The translations under genes and the position numbers were made by a program. The notes beneath the pieces were generated by a model. The model was not told the DNA's origin and did not search any database. It saw only the letters and a list, made by a program, of their open reading frames with translations. Below are positions 8,549 to 17,124 of a stretch of 64,000 nt of DNA, in pieces. This DNA is from Saccharothrix longispora (GTDB lineage: Bacteria; Actinomycetota; Actinomycetes; Mycobacteriales; Pseudonocardiaceae), in NCBI RefSeq assembly GCF_030852425.1, contig NZ_NSDM01000001.1:496001-560000 (forward strand), in the 5' to 3' direction. Positions within the stretch are counted from its first letter, which is position 1; each line of letters opens with the position of its first letter.

Positions 8549-9372
8549 CGACCGTCCCGCCACCGCCCCACCCCCTCCACCCAGTCGCCCGCTCCGTGCC
8601 GCACGCGCACCGCCGCGACCTCGTTCGCCCAGCGCACCGCCGGTCCGACCTCCTGCCCGAGGGCCAGGGCCACCGCCAGCGCGCCGTGCCACACGTCGCC
8701 CGCGCCGTTGGTGTCGCGGACCTGGACAACAGGTACCTCCTGCGAGCCCGTCGCACCACCTCGCGACCAGGTGACGGGACGCGGGCCGCGCGTGCGCACG
8801 ACCAGCGGCACGCCGCGCGCGTGCAGCTCCGCCTCGGACAGCTCGAAGCCCTCGGCGCACGCCGCCACGTCCACCAGCGGCAGCAGCTCGTCCAGCACCG
8901 GTTTCCAGCTCCCGCCGTCCAGCAGCACGGGCACGCCGACCCGCCTGGCCTCGCGCGCCACCGCGACCGCCGCCGCGCCGAGGTGGCCGTCCACGAGCAC
9001 CACGTCCGCCCCGGCGACCAGCGCCGGGTCCGCGGTGGACACCGCCACGTCGACGGCGTTGCGCGACACCACCGTGCGCTCCCCGTCCCGGTCCCGCACG
9101 ACCACCGCGCTCACCGCGGGCCCCTCGCCGACCGAGTGCACCTCCACCGGGTGCAGCCGCTCGCGCGCGAACCCGCCCAGGTCGCCGTCCACGGCGGTCA
9201 CCAGCACGGCCCGGTGGCCGAGCGCGGCCACGGCGCGCGCCGCGTTCGCCGCCGGACCGCCCGGGGTCACCTCGACGCCCAGCGACTGCACCTTCAGCCC
9301 CGGTCCGGGGAACTCGGCGACGCGCTGCGTCACGTCCACGGTCGTCAGCCCGACACACAGCACGCACACCAC
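8545..9372 (-). CDS. PfkB/ribokinase-family carbohydrate kinase
   Basis: Ribokinase-fold kinase with the N-terminal glycine-rich substrate motif TPGGPAANAARAVAALG and the C-terminal PfkB signature DTNGAGDVWHGALAVA, which holds the catalytic Asp. The start at GTG 9372 follows GGGGGA by a good distance; an upstream in-frame GTG at 9402 would fall in the operator. It is the first gene of a two-kinase operon and is divergent from the LacI regulator, which probably represses it. Substrate unknown (ribose, fructose or a nucleoside are all possible). Confidence 0.85.
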   Translation of the reverse strand: MVCVLCVGLTTVDVTQRVAEFPGPGLKVQSLGVEVTPGGPAANAARAVAALGHRAVLVTAVDGDLGGFARERLHPVEVHSVGEGPAVSAVVVRDRDGERTVVSRNAVDVAVSTADPALVAGADVVLVDGHLGAAAVAVAREARRVGVPVLLDGGSWKPVLDELLPLVDVAACAEGFELSEAELHARGVPLVVRTRGPRPVTWSRGGATGSQEVPVVQVRDTNGAGDVWHGALAVALALGQEVGPAVRWANEVAAVRVRHGAGDWVEGVGRWRDGR

Positions 9373-9401
9373 GGCACGTCCCCCAGACGGGTAAGGTCCC
9401 A

Positions 9402-9415
9402 CGCAATCGCTTGCG
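9402..9415. promoter_or_regulatory. LacI-family operator in the divergent promoter
   Basis: CGCAATCGCTTGCG is an inverted repeat with CGCAA/TTGCG arms and the central CG typical of LacI/PurR-family sites. It sits midway between the PfkB start and the LacI start, so one regulator could control both directions. Confidence 0.7.
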
Positions 9416-9440
9416 CACAGGCCCGAACGGGGACGAGTCC

Positions 9441-10397
9441 ATGGTCACCATGCGGGAGGTCGCCAGTCTCGCCGGCGTCTCCATCACCACGGTCTCACAC
9501 GTGATCAACGAGACGAGACCCGTCGCGCCCGGCACCAGGGAACGCGTCCTCGAGGCGATCGAGGAGACCGGCTACACCGGTGACGCGATCGCCCGCTCGC
9601 TGGTCACCGGCGGCACGAAGTCGCTCGGCCTGGCCGTGTCGCTCGTGTCGCACCCGTACTTCGCCGAGCTGATCGCGGCGATCGAGGGCGAGGCCACCCG
9701 CGCCGGGTACTCGCTCGTGCTGATCGACACCCGCGGCGACGCCGAGTCCGAGCAGGCCGCCGTGCGGATGCTGCGCTCGCGCCGCGTGGACGGGGTGCTG
9801 CTCACGCCGACGTCCGGTTCGGCCGCGCTGCCCGAGCTGCGGCGGCTGGAGGTGCCGACCGTGCTGGTGGACCGGCTGACCGTCGCGCAGGACACCGACC
9901 AGGTCGGTCCGGAGAACGTGCAGGCGACGTCCACGCTGGTCCGGCACCTGGCCGAGCTGGGCCACCGGCGGATCGGCCTGGTCAGCGGCACGCCGGGCCT
10001 GGCCACCACCGACGAGCGCGTCCTGGGCTACCGCCTGGGGCTGGGCCGCGCCGGGCTGGCGTGGGACGAGTCGATCGTCGCCCCCGCGCTGGACCCGCTG
10101 CTCGGACGGGTCACCGGTGTCGTGGTGGGCGGGCACCAGGTGCTGGTGGAGGTGCTGCGCACGGCCCGCGCGCACGGCGTGCGGATCGGCTCGGAACTGG
10201 CGCTGGTCACCTACGACGAGGTGGAGTGGGCCGAGCTGGTCGACCCGCCGCTGACGACGATGGCGCAGCCGGTCGAGGAGATCGGCCGCACCGCGGTGCG
10301 GCTCCTGCTGGACCGCATCGGGGACCCGACCCGGCCGCCCCAGACGATCCGGCTGCCGCCGACCCTGCTGCACCGGCGGTCGTGCGGCTGCCACTAG
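9441..10397 (+). CDS. LacI-family transcriptional regulator
   Basis: DNA-binding regulator: the N-terminal helix-turn-helix is MREVASLAGVSITTVSHVIN, the hinge region RSLVTGGTKSLGLAV, and the remainder a periplasmic-binding-like sugar-sensing domain ending in PPTLLHRRSCGC. ATG 9441 follows GGACGAG; ATG 9450 is an alternative. It is divergent from the PfkB/P-loop kinase operon with an operator-like palindrome between. It is therefore the likely local repressor, probably relieved by the sugar the kinases use. Its stop overlaps the convergent GH76 stop (CTAG). Confidence 0.88.
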   Translation: MVTMREVASLAGVSITTVSHVINETRPVAPGTRERVLEAIEETGYTGDAIARSLVTGGTKSLGLAVSLVSHPYFAELIAAIEGEATRAGYSLVLIDTRGDAESEQAAVRMLRSRRVDGVLLTPTSGSAALPELRRLEVPTVLVDRLTVAQDTDQVGPENVQATSTLVRHLAELGHRRIGLVSGTPGLATTDERVLGYRLGLGRAGLAWDESIVAPALDPLLGRVTGVVVGGHQVLVEVLRTARAHGVRIGSELALVTYDEVEWAELVDPPLTTMAQPVEEIGRTAVRLLLDRIGDPTRPPQTIRLPPTLLHRRSCGCH

Positions 10398-11479
10398 CGC
10401 CGCCCGACCCCGTCGCGCTCCAGGAGGGCGGCCGCCTCCAGCGCCATCCACCCGCCCAGTTGGACGGACAGGTCGCGCTCGGGCGCGTCGCCCGCCGGCG
10501 ACCGCGCGGGCCGCGCCCAGTCCGGCCCGAACACCGGGCCGCCGGCCGCCGCGGTCCGGTTCGCCCACACCGCCTCCGCGGACCGGAGCACCAGGTCCGC
10601 CGCGCGAGCCGCCTGCGGCCGGCGCAGCCGCAGCGCCGCCTGCGCCAGGTAGCGGGCCAGGATGCCGCCGAACAGCCCTCCGTCACCGCCGCCGTGCCCG
10701 CGCAGCACTCCGTCGACCGCGAGGTGGTCGGCCACCGCGTCGACGATCCGCGCCGCCCGGTCGTCGTGCGGGCCGGCCAGCTCGACGCAGGCGCCCAGCA
10801 CGACGCCCTGGCAGTAGGTGTAGAGGTTGCGCTCCACCTCGCGGACCGTCCCGTCGGGGTGGACGTGCAGCCCGTCCCACAGCAGGCCGGTCCCCTCGTC
10901 GCGCAGGTGCTCCTCGATCCAGTCCACGGTGGCCGCGGCGCGGTCGGGCTCGCCGAGGCGGGCGAGGAGGATCGCGGCCGGCCCGTTCGCCGGGACGTTC
11001 TTGAAGTCGTCGTCCACCTTCCACCAGATGCCGCCGCCGGCGTGGTCGGTCCACGCCCCGCGCAGCCGCCGCGCGATGGTCGCCAGCGCGCCCGGCCGCG
11101 AGATCCCGACCTCCCGCTCGGCGCGCTGGAGCGCGAGCCCCAGCCACGCGATGTCGTCGTAGTAGTCGTTGACCCAGCCGCCCGGGTTGCGCAGCCGGAT
11201 GCCGCGCACGAGCCGCCCCGCCAACGCGACCCGCCGCGCGTCCGGCGCGCGGAGCTGCGCGTCGAGGACGCAGTCGAGCAGGTGCGCCTGCCACCAGTAG
11301 CCGAACCGGACGTGCGCGCGCCCCGCCAGGCCGACCGGCCACCGGGTTACGCCGAGCGCCGTGCCCGGCAGTCCCCAGAGCCGGCGGACGTGCCGCGACA
11401 GCACGGCCCGCTCCGCCGCTCCCGCCCGTGCCGCGTGGATCTCCGCTGTGCTCACCCCACCAGGGTGCCCACTGCTCAC
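10394..11479 (-). CDS. Glycoside hydrolase family 76 (alpha-1,6-mannanase-like)
   Basis: A 361-residue protein of the GH76 (alpha/alpha)6 barrel type. The signature NDYYDDIAWLGLALQRA contains the paired catalytic aspartates; IWWKVDDDFKNVPANGPAAIL and NLYTYCQGVVLGACVEL also match the family. No signal peptide is visible, so it looks cytoplasmic, unlike fungal and many bacterial GH76 mannanases. GTG 11479 overlaps the SpoU gene stop (GTGA); GTG 11455 is an alternative. Possible role: processing of alpha-mannose oligosaccharides from lipomannan-like glycans. Confidence 0.82.
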   Translation of the reverse strand: MSSGHPGGVSTAEIHAARAGAAERAVLSRHVRRLWGLPGTALGVTRWPVGLAGRAHVRFGYWWQAHLLDCVLDAQLRAPDARRVALAGRLVRGIRLRNPGGWVNDYYDDIAWLGLALQRAEREVGISRPGALATIARRLRGAWTDHAGGGIWWKVDDDFKNVPANGPAAILLARLGEPDRAAATVDWIEEHLRDEGTGLLWDGLHVHPDGTVREVERNLYTYCQGVVLGACVELAGPHDDRAARIVDAVADHLAVDGVLRGHGGGDGGLFGGILARYLAQAALRLRRPQAARAADLVLRSAEAVWANRTAAAGGPVFGPDWARPARSPAGDAPERDLSVQLGGWMALEAAALLERDGVGRR

Positions 11480-12165
11480 CGATCCCGCCGGAACAGCTCC
11501 CAGTGGTAGAGGGCCATGGCCACGCTGGTGGTCAGGTTGTAGCTCGACACGCCCGGTCGCATCGGCAGCGACACCACGACGTCCGCCCGCCCCCGCACCG
11601 CGTCCGACAACCCGTGCCGCTCGGAGCCGAACGCCAGCACGGCGTCGTCGGGGACGCGGAAGTCGCGCACGTCCACCCCGCCCGCGTCGAAGGCGACGAC
11701 CGGCCCGTCGACGTCCTCCAACCCACCGGTCAACCGGGCCACGGGCACCGCGAAGTGCAGCCCGGCCCCCGCCCGGACCACCGTGGGGTGCCACGGGTCC
11801 ACGTCCCCGGTCGACCACACGCCACCGGCCCCGAACCCGGCGGCCACCCGCACGACCGCGCCGAGGTTGCCGAGGTTGCGCGGGTTGTCCAGCAGCACGA
11901 CGGGCGCGTCCCGCCGGACCTCCGGCCCGACGGGCCCGGCGGCCACGCCGCCCACCCCGGTCGGGTGGGTCCGCCCGACGACCCGCTCGAACTCGGCCAC
12001 CGGGACCACCTCGGCCGCCCCGAACACGGCGACGAGGTCGGGCGCGTGCGACCGCGCGAGGCGGAGCGCCGAGTCCCGGTCGAGCACGACCACCCGCTCC
12101 ACGCGGGCCCCGAACCGGACGGCGTGCTTGACCGCGTGGAAACCCTCCAGCTTGACCTGGGGCAC
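11476..12165 (-). CDS. TrmH/SpoU-family RNA 2'-O-methyltransferase
   Basis: SPOUT-class methyltransferase of 229 residues that should transfer a methyl group from S-adenosylmethionine to a ribose in rRNA or tRNA. The three SpoU motifs are visible: DNPRNLGNLGAVVRVAAGFG, VLAFGSERHGLS and LPMRPGVSSYNLTTSVAMAL (the knot). The N-terminus (MPQVKLEGFHAVKHAVRFG) is a short substrate-binding region. The target nucleotide is unknown. It is upstream of, and coupled to, the GH76 gene. Confidence 0.87.
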   Translation of the reverse strand: MPQVKLEGFHAVKHAVRFGARVERVVVLDRDSALRLARSHAPDLVAVFGAAEVVPVAEFERVVGRTHPTGVGGVAAGPVGPEVRRDAPVVLLDNPRNLGNLGAVVRVAAGFGAGGVWSTGDVDPWHPTVVRAGAGLHFAVPVARLTGGLEDVDGPVVAFDAGGVDVRDFRVPDDAVLAFGSERHGLSDAVRGRADVVVSLPMRPGVSSYNLTTSVAMALYHWELFRRDR

Positions 12166-12258
12166 CCGGGGATCGTAGTCGGGTCGGCGCAGGGGCGGTG
12201 TCGGACTCCGCGCCGGCCTCCCGGTGGCCCGGCAGGCCGAGCAGACCGTCGGGCCGGT

Positions 12259-12648
12259 TCAGCGGCACGTCTCCGGCGTGCGCGCCGACGTGGTGTTCCC
12301 CGTGCGCCGCCTCAGGTAGTAGCCGACCCACGACGTGATCACCACGAGCGCCACCAGCACCTGCACGAGGCGGGCGGCGGAGTCGGGGTACAGCACGCCG
12401 TCGATGTAGGTGTCGATGAAGCCGCTGGCGAGCGGCGGTTGGCCGGACGCGGTGCGGAAGCCGTTCTCCAGCCACGTCAGCGGGCAGGCGATCGGGAACA
12501 GCACGACCAGCAGGCCCCACGTGGCCATCGCCAGGTGCCAGTACAGGACCCGCGGCCAGCGCCAGGCGAGGAACCCGCCGACCACGAGGAAGAGGAGCAC
12601 ACCGAAGTGCGCCACCATGACCAACTCGGCGAACGCGCGCGCGACCAC
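12259..12648 (-). CDS. DUF2784-like membrane protein
   Basis: A 129-residue protein with three or four membrane helices (MVAHFGVLLFLVVGGFLAW, HLAMATWGLLVVLFPIACPL, LVQVLVALVVITSWVGYYL). The CPLTWLEN motif and layout match DUF2784, a family of unknown function. GTG 12648 is chosen because a near-perfect GGAGGT lies six bases upstream. Confidence 0.8.
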   Translation of the reverse strand: MVARAFAELVMVAHFGVLLFLVVGGFLAWRWPRVLYWHLAMATWGLLVVLFPIACPLTWLENGFRTASGQPPLASGFIDTYIDGVLYPDSAARLVQVLVALVVITSWVGYYLRRRTGNTTSARTPETCR

Positions 12649-12714
12649 AGCTGCACCTCCCTGCACCAGGGTAGGCCCGCGGGCGGCCGCGCGCGCGGAA
12701 AACACGAAGGGTGT

Positions 12715-13404
12715 TCAGCCCCTGGGCAGGGCCTGCCACGGCACGTTGCCCGCGAGGTCCAGCAGCAGGTCGGCCAAGTGGCCCAACGGCGCCTGGAGCA
12801 GCGGCGCCGGCACGGCGGCGGCCAGGGCGTGCTCGTCGAACGCGATGGCGACGCCCTGCGCGCGCGGGTCCTGGAGCAGGGCCTGGGTGAGGCCCGAGGA
12901 CAGCAGCGCGCCGGCGAACGCGGGGTTGCGGCGGCGCACCTCGTACCGGGCGTCGAAGTTCGGGTCGCCCGACGGCACGAACTGCTCGAACAGGGTCCAC
13001 GCGCTGTCCTCGCGCGGGCTGATCAGCACCCACGGACCGGGCATGGGGCGCGGCACGACGACGACCGAGTAGGTGCGGTACGCCGACGTGGCGACGTCGT
13101 CCGTCCGCAGCACGACCTCGACCGCCAGCACCGGCACGCCGCGCCAGTGGCCGACGAGCTGGAACTTCACCCGGCTCCGGTCCGCCTCCAGCATCCGGCC
13201 GATCTGCGGGACGCGTTCCTGGAAACCCTGGTCCTCGGCGACGAACCGCCACCCGAGGGACGCCTCCAGCGCGCGCATCCGCTGTTCCCACTCGGTCACG
13301 AACGCCTGGTCCGTGAACGGGTTCCGCTTCCGGCGCGACAACCCCACGGCGACCCCGGCACCGAGGATCGCCACGATCACCAGGAGCAGGACCAGGGCGG
13401 TCAT
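12715..13404 (-). CDS. Membrane-anchored protein of unknown function
   Basis: One N-terminal helix (TALVLLLVIVAILGAGVAVGL) is followed by about 200 cytoplasmic residues. The soluble part has beta-rich stretches (VKFQLVGHWRGVPVLAVEVV, YRTYSVVVVPRP). It sits one base downstream of pyrE on the same strand, so the two are probably co-transcribed. Its layout resembles the protein at 17121 (short anchor, then a DUF3137-like soluble domain), but I cannot assign a family firmly. Confidence 0.7.
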   Translation of the reverse strand: MTALVLLLVIVAILGAGVAVGLSRRKRNPFTDQAFVTEWEQRMRALEASLGWRFVAEDQGFQERVPQIGRMLEADRSRVKFQLVGHWRGVPVLAVEVVLRTDDVATSAYRTYSVVVVPRPMPGPWVLISPREDSAWTLFEQFVPSGDPNFDARYEVRRRNPAFAGALLSSGLTQALLQDPRAQGVAIAFDEHALAAAVPAPLLQAPLGHLADLLLDLAGNVPWQALPRG

Positions 13405-13405
13405 G

Positions 13406-13990
13406 TCAGGCCAGGCCCAGGTCCGCGAGGTCCAGCAGGTACCGGTACGGCAGCCCCGCCTCCTCGACGACCTCGCGCGCGCCCGTGCCGCGGTCCACGA
13501 CGGTGGCGACGCCGACGACGGTCGCGCCGTGCGCCTTCAACGCCTCCACGGCGGTCAGCACGCTGCCGCCGGTGGTGGAGGTGTCCTCGACCGCGAGCAC
13601 GCGCCGCCCGGCGACCTCGACGCCCTCGATCTGCCGCTGCATGCCGTGCTGCTTGGCGGACTTGCGCACGACGAACGCGTCCAGCACCTCGCCGGACGCC
13701 GCGGCGGCGTGCATCATCGCGGTGGCCACCGGGTCCGCGCCCAGCGTCAGACCGCCCGCCGCGACGTAGTCCCAGTCGGCCGTGAGCTGCCGCAGCAGCC
13801 GGCCGATCAGCGGCGCGGCCGCGTGGTGGAGCGTCGCCCGGCGCAGGTCGATGTAGTAGTCGGCCTCCTTGCCGGAGGACAGCGTGACCTTGCCGTGCAC
13901 CACGGCCAACTCGTTCACCAACCGCGCCAGCTCGGCCTTGGCGGCGGCGTCCAGAACCACATCAGTTCGCACGGGTCCCAAGACTGTCAC
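13406..13990 (-). CDS. pyrE: Orotate phosphoribosyltransferase
   Basis: Makes orotidine 5'-phosphate from orotate and PRPP in pyrimidine synthesis. The PRPP-binding loop VLAVEDTSTTGGSVLTAVEAL is clear, as are the KVTLSSGKEADYYIDLRRAT and VVRKSAKQHGMQRQIEG segments that carry catalytic lysines. GTG 13990 is the longest start; GTG 13972 (VRTDVVLDAA) is also possible and neither has a good ribosome site. It is isolated from other pyr genes, as is common in actinobacteria. Confidence 0.93.
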   Translation of the reverse strand: MTVLGPVRTDVVLDAAAKAELARLVNELAVVHGKVTLSSGKEADYYIDLRRATLHHAAAPLIGRLLRQLTADWDYVAAGGLTLGADPVATAMMHAAAASGEVLDAFVVRKSAKQHGMQRQIEGVEVAGRRVLAVEDTSTTGGSVLTAVEALKAHGATVVGVATVVDRGTGAREVVEEAGLPYRYLLDLADLGLA

Positions 13991-14013
13991 ACCGGGCCGT
14001 ACGCTGGCACACC

Positions 14014-14577
14014 GTGACCCTCCCCGGCGCCCACACCCTGTTGCTGGAACAACCGTGGACGGCGCGCAGCCTGTTCCTGCGCACCCGCTTCCGGATGGAC
14101 GTCCGCGACGAGCGGGGAACCCCGTTGGCGACCGTCGCCGAGCGCGCGGGCCTGGGACCGCTGCGCAGGCTGCTCCGCGCCACCGGCTTCTCCGGCCGCA
14201 CCAGGTTCGACCTCGTCGTGGCCGACCGCGGGCACCCGGTGCTGCGCGTCACCAAGGGCGCCGGCCGTCCCCCGGTCCAGGTCTTCGCCCCCGACGGCGC
14301 GCTCATCGGGTCGGTCCGCAACGAGGGCCGGGGCGCGGCGGGCCTCTACGGCGCGAACGGCGACCGCCTCGCCTCGCTGGGCGACGCGGCCGGCTTCACG
14401 ACCCGCCGGATCACCGAGCGGGAGGGCCGCAAGGTCCGCCGCGACACCGTCCGCCTCCGACCGGGCACCCCGGAACCCGTGCGCTCCCTGGCCATCGCCG
14501 CCGCCATCGCCCACGACGTGGTGCGCGGCGTGGGCACCAACCACGCCGGTGGCGGCCCGATCGACCTGCCGTTCTGA
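14014..14577 (+). CDS. LURP-one/scramblase-like protein, function unknown
   Basis: A 187-residue protein rich in beta strands. The ordering LFLRTRFRMDVRDERGTPLA ... ELVVADRGHPVLRVTK-like ... VQVFAPDGALIGSVRNEG resembles the tubby-like barrel of the LURP-one/phospholipid scramblase superfamily. That assignment is tentative. A -10-like TACGCT lies at 14000-14005, eight bases before GTG 14014, suggesting leaderless transcription, divergent from pyrE. Confidence 0.65.
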   Translation: MTLPGAHTLLLEQPWTARSLFLRTRFRMDVRDERGTPLATVAERAGLGPLRRLLRATGFSGRTRFDLVVADRGHPVLRVTKGAGRPPVQVFAPDGALIGSVRNEGRGAAGLYGANGDRLASLGDAAGFTTRRITEREGRKVRRDTVRLRPGTPEPVRSLAIAAAIAHDVVRGVGTNHAGGGPIDLPF

Positions 14578-14599
14578 CCGGACGGCAGGTCGGTCCGCG

Positions 14600-15031
14600 C
14601 TACCAGGCGTCCTCGGTGAACCTGCCGGGCTCGTCGTCGTCATCGCCCCGGCCACCGGGGCGCGGCGACCCCGCCGACACGACGTCCTCCGGGTCGTCGC
14701 CCTCCTGGATCGCGGTGTAGGCGCGCCGGAGGTCGGGGACACCGGCCTGGAGCGCCCGCTGCACGCCCTCGTCGTCGACCGCCCGCCCGGAGGCGACGTC
14801 CTCCCAGGACATCTCGCCCGCGTCCACGCGTCGCGCCAGCTCCTTCAGCTCGCGGGGCGCCCCCGGGCTGTTCGCGAACCGGGAGATCTCCGCGAAGTCG
14901 GCCTGCGTGAGGCCGCGCGAGCGCAGCTGCACCCGGCTCGCCTCGCGCGCGGTCCGCTCGACGGCCGCCATCCGCGCCTCCACGTCGGCGACGAGCCCGT
15001 CGAGCCGCGCCCGGTCGTACGGGAACGTCAC
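14600..15031 (-). CDS. Type VII operon protein, YbaB-like size, function unknown
   Basis: A 143-residue hydrophilic protein. Residues about 1-40 (DRARLDGLVADVEARMAAVERTARE) are a predicted coiled coil resembling YbaB/EbfC-type operon partners of WXG proteins. The tail is acidic (GRGDDDDEPGRFTEDAW). The GTG at 15031 overlaps the stop of the WXG-like gene (GTGA), placing it third in the operon. It may be a chaperone or nucleoid-type partner, but this is inference from context. Confidence 0.68.
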   Translation of the reverse strand: MTFPYDRARLDGLVADVEARMAAVERTAREASRVQLRSRGLTQADFAEISRFANSPGAPRELKELARRVDAGEMSWEDVASGRAVDDEGVQRALQAGVPDLRRAYTAIQEGDDPEDVVSAGSPRPGGRGDDDDEPGRFTEDAW

Positions 15032-15924
15032 TGCCCGCCACCCCCGGCGCCCGACTCGGCCGGCACCGGGGGCGGTGCCGACGGCGGCGGCTGCTGGTAG
15101 CGGCCGTTCGCCGCGGTGCCCGCCTTGCCGAGCGAGTAGGCGCCGAGCCCGACGCCGATGGCGCCGGACTTGGCGGCCGACGCGCCGTCGTCGTACTTCT
15201 GCCTGCCGTCCTGGTAGTCGTCGACCACGTCGAGCAGGTCGTTGACGTCGCGCACGTCCTTGAGCTTGGTCAGCGCGGTGCCCATGGCGACGATGCCGTC
15301 GACCATGCCCTTGACGCCCTCGATGAGCGTCTCGATGGAGATGATGATCTTGCGGATGGCGTCGACGATCTGGATGGCGTCGTAGACCATCCACACCGCG
15401 CGGCCCCAGCCGACGACGGGGATCCACGCCGTCATCGCGGCTTCCATCAGCTTGCCGACGAGCATGTCGAGCAGGGTCAGCGCCAGGCCGCACGCGGTCC
15501 GGCACGTCTGCGCGGTCGACTGGAACTGGTTGCCGATGATCCGCGCGACCTGCGAGTCGGCCTCGATGGCGACGGCCCACATCGTGCCCATGCGGGTCTC
15601 GAACGCCTGCGCGGCGTCACCCTCCCAGTGCGGCCCGAGCTGACCGACGCCCGCGCCGACGTTGTTGCGCACCGCGTCCAGCGCCTTCGCGACGCCGTCC
15701 CACGCGGTGGCGTTCGCGTCGATCTTCTCGAAGTCGCCGAGCAGCGGGTTGATCAGCGACTCGACGAGGTTCTCGCCGGTGACCTTCTCGTAGATCCAGT
15801 TGACGCCCTGGATCTTCCACCCGGCCTTCTCGATCAGCTCCCTGGTCGACTGGCGACCGGGCCGGTCCTCCGCGGCCGCGTTGAGCGCGACCGACGGGTC
15901 CTCGACGTCCGCGTAGGCGGTCAC
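15028..15924 (-). CDS. WXG100-superfamily type VII secretion substrate
   Basis: A 298-residue protein with an N-terminal helical WXG-like module. The HWEGDAAQAFETRMGTMWAVA segment (W-x-G turn between two helices) is diagnostic. Two hydrophobic stretches follow (CGLALTLLDMLVGKLMEAAM, IPVVGWGRAVWMVYDAIQIV), then a Pro/Gly-rich tail. It probably forms a helical heterodimer with the upstream EspC-like protein and is exported by an ESX-type machine encoded elsewhere. Both ends are coupled to neighbours by GTGA overlaps. Confidence 0.8.
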   Translation of the reverse strand: MTAYADVEDPSVALNAAAEDRPGRQSTRELIEKAGWKIQGVNWIYEKVTGENLVESLINPLLGDFEKIDANATAWDGVAKALDAVRNNVGAGVGQLGPHWEGDAAQAFETRMGTMWAVAIEADSQVARIIGNQFQSTAQTCRTACGLALTLLDMLVGKLMEAAMTAWIPVVGWGRAVWMVYDAIQIVDAIRKIIISIETLIEGVKGMVDGIVAMGTALTKLKDVRDVNDLLDVVDDYQDGRQKYDDGASAAKSGAIGVGLGAYSLGKAGTAANGRYQQPPPSAPPPVPAESGAGGGGQ

Positions 15925-16277
15925 CTGCCGTCACCACCCAGCACCGGCACGGGCGAGACCTCGGCCAGCCGCTCCAGCACGCGGTCGAGGTGGCTCATCG
16001 CCATCTCCTCGCTCCGCTCGTACATGTCGGCGGCCTCGGCGAGGCCCTCGGCCTCCTTGACCATCATCCGGTTCGCGAAGTCCAGCGTCTCGCCGTAGAG
16101 GTCGGCGACCCCGGTGACGATCGGCTGGAGCAGCGAGAGCAGGCCGGTGAACCCGGAGGTGTCGCCGCCCTTGGCGATCGCGTGCTCCTTGATGGTCGCG
16201 AAGTGCTGCGCGTTGCGCGTCAGCAGCTCCCCGTACCCGCGGAGCTCTGCCGGCTCCACCTTGAACTGTTCACCCAC
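15921..16277 (-). CDS. EspC-like ESX secretion-associated protein
   Basis: A 118-residue all-helical protein (FKVEPAELRGYGELLTRNAQ ... MYERSEEMAMSHLDRVLERL), matching the EspC/DUF2580 family in size and N-terminal pattern (V-x-P-x-x-L-x-x-x-A/G). First gene of the three-gene type VII substrate operon; its TGA overlaps the next GTG. Probably a small exported partner of the WXG protein. Confidence 0.75.
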   Translation of the reverse strand: MGEQFKVEPAELRGYGELLTRNAQHFATIKEHAIAKGGDTSGFTGLLSLLQPIVTGVADLYGETLDFANRMMVKEAEGLAEAADMYERSEEMAMSHLDRVLERLAEVSPVPVLGGDGR

Positions 16278-16344
16278 GGACGGTTCCTCCCCTGTTCACC
16301 TCGTCGTGTCCGACGGGATGAACGGCGTCCGGGTTCCACGCGAT

Positions 16345-17124
16345 CTAGGTGCGTCCCCGACCACCGGCCACGCGGGACGCCAGCCTGCGCAGCAGGGCGC
16401 GCGGGATCAGGCGCGCGGCCAGCGTGATGGCCTTGTACTGGGCACCGGGGATGGACAGCTGCTTGCCGGCCCGCAGGTCGGCCAGGGCGTCGTGCACGAG
16501 CCGCTCGACGTCGACGTAGAGCAGGTCGGGCGTCGTCGACATGTCGATCCGCGCCCGCTGGTGGAACTCGGTGCGCACGAACCCCGGGCACAGCGCCATC
16601 ACGCGCACGCCCGTGCCCGCGGTGGCCATGCCCATGCCCTCGGAGAACGCCGTCACCCACGCCTTGTCGGCGCTGTAGGTGGTGCCGCGGCCCGGCAGGA
16701 AACCGGCCACGCTGGACACGTTGACCACCGAACCCCGGCCGCGCGCCACCATGCCCGGCAGCGCGGCCCTGGTCAGCCGCAGCACGCTGCGGACGTTCAC
16801 GTCCAACTGGGACTCCAGCGCGGCCGGGTCGGCCTCCAGGAACTCGGAGGACAGCGCGAAGCCCGCGTTGTTGACCAGCAGGTCCACCTCGTGCGCGGTG
16901 AGGAAGTCGGCCACGGCGGCGCGGCCCGCGTCGGTGGCGAGGTCGGCGGGCAGCACCCGCGCCCGCACGCCGTGCGCGGCGCGCAGCTTGGCCGCCGTCT
17001 CCTCCAGCCTCGCCTCGTCGCGGGCGACGAGCACCAGGTCGTGGCCCTCGGCGGCGAGGCGGCGCGCGAACGCGGCCCCGATGCCCGAGGACGCACCCGT
17101 GACCAGGGCGGTGGGCGGTGTCAC
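16345..17124 (-). CDS. Short-chain dehydrogenase/reductase
   Basis: NAD(P)-dependent classical SDR of 259 residues. [16 protein letters not shown] is the cofactor loop, NNAGF the NNAG motif, and [25 protein letters not shown] provides catalytic Ser, Tyr and Lys (the YxxxK is YSADK). The C-terminal extension with [13 protein letters not shown] is hydrophobic and basic, perhaps membrane-associated. GTG 17124 overlaps the upstream stop (GTGA). The substrate is unknown; the type resembles acyl/lipid ketoreductases. Confidence 0.87.
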   Translation of the reverse strand: MTPPTALVTGASSGIGAAFARRLAAEGHDLVLVARDEARLEETAAKLRAAHGVRARVLPADLATDAGRAAVADFLTAHEVDLLVNNAGFALSSEFLEADPAALESQLDVNVRSVLRLTRAALPGMVARGRGSVVNVSSVAGFLPGRGTTYSADKAWVTAFSEGMGMATAGTGVRVMALCPGFVRTEFHQRARIDMSTTPDLLYVDVERLVHDALADLRAGKQLSIPGAQYKAITLAARLIPRALLRRLASRVAGGRGRT

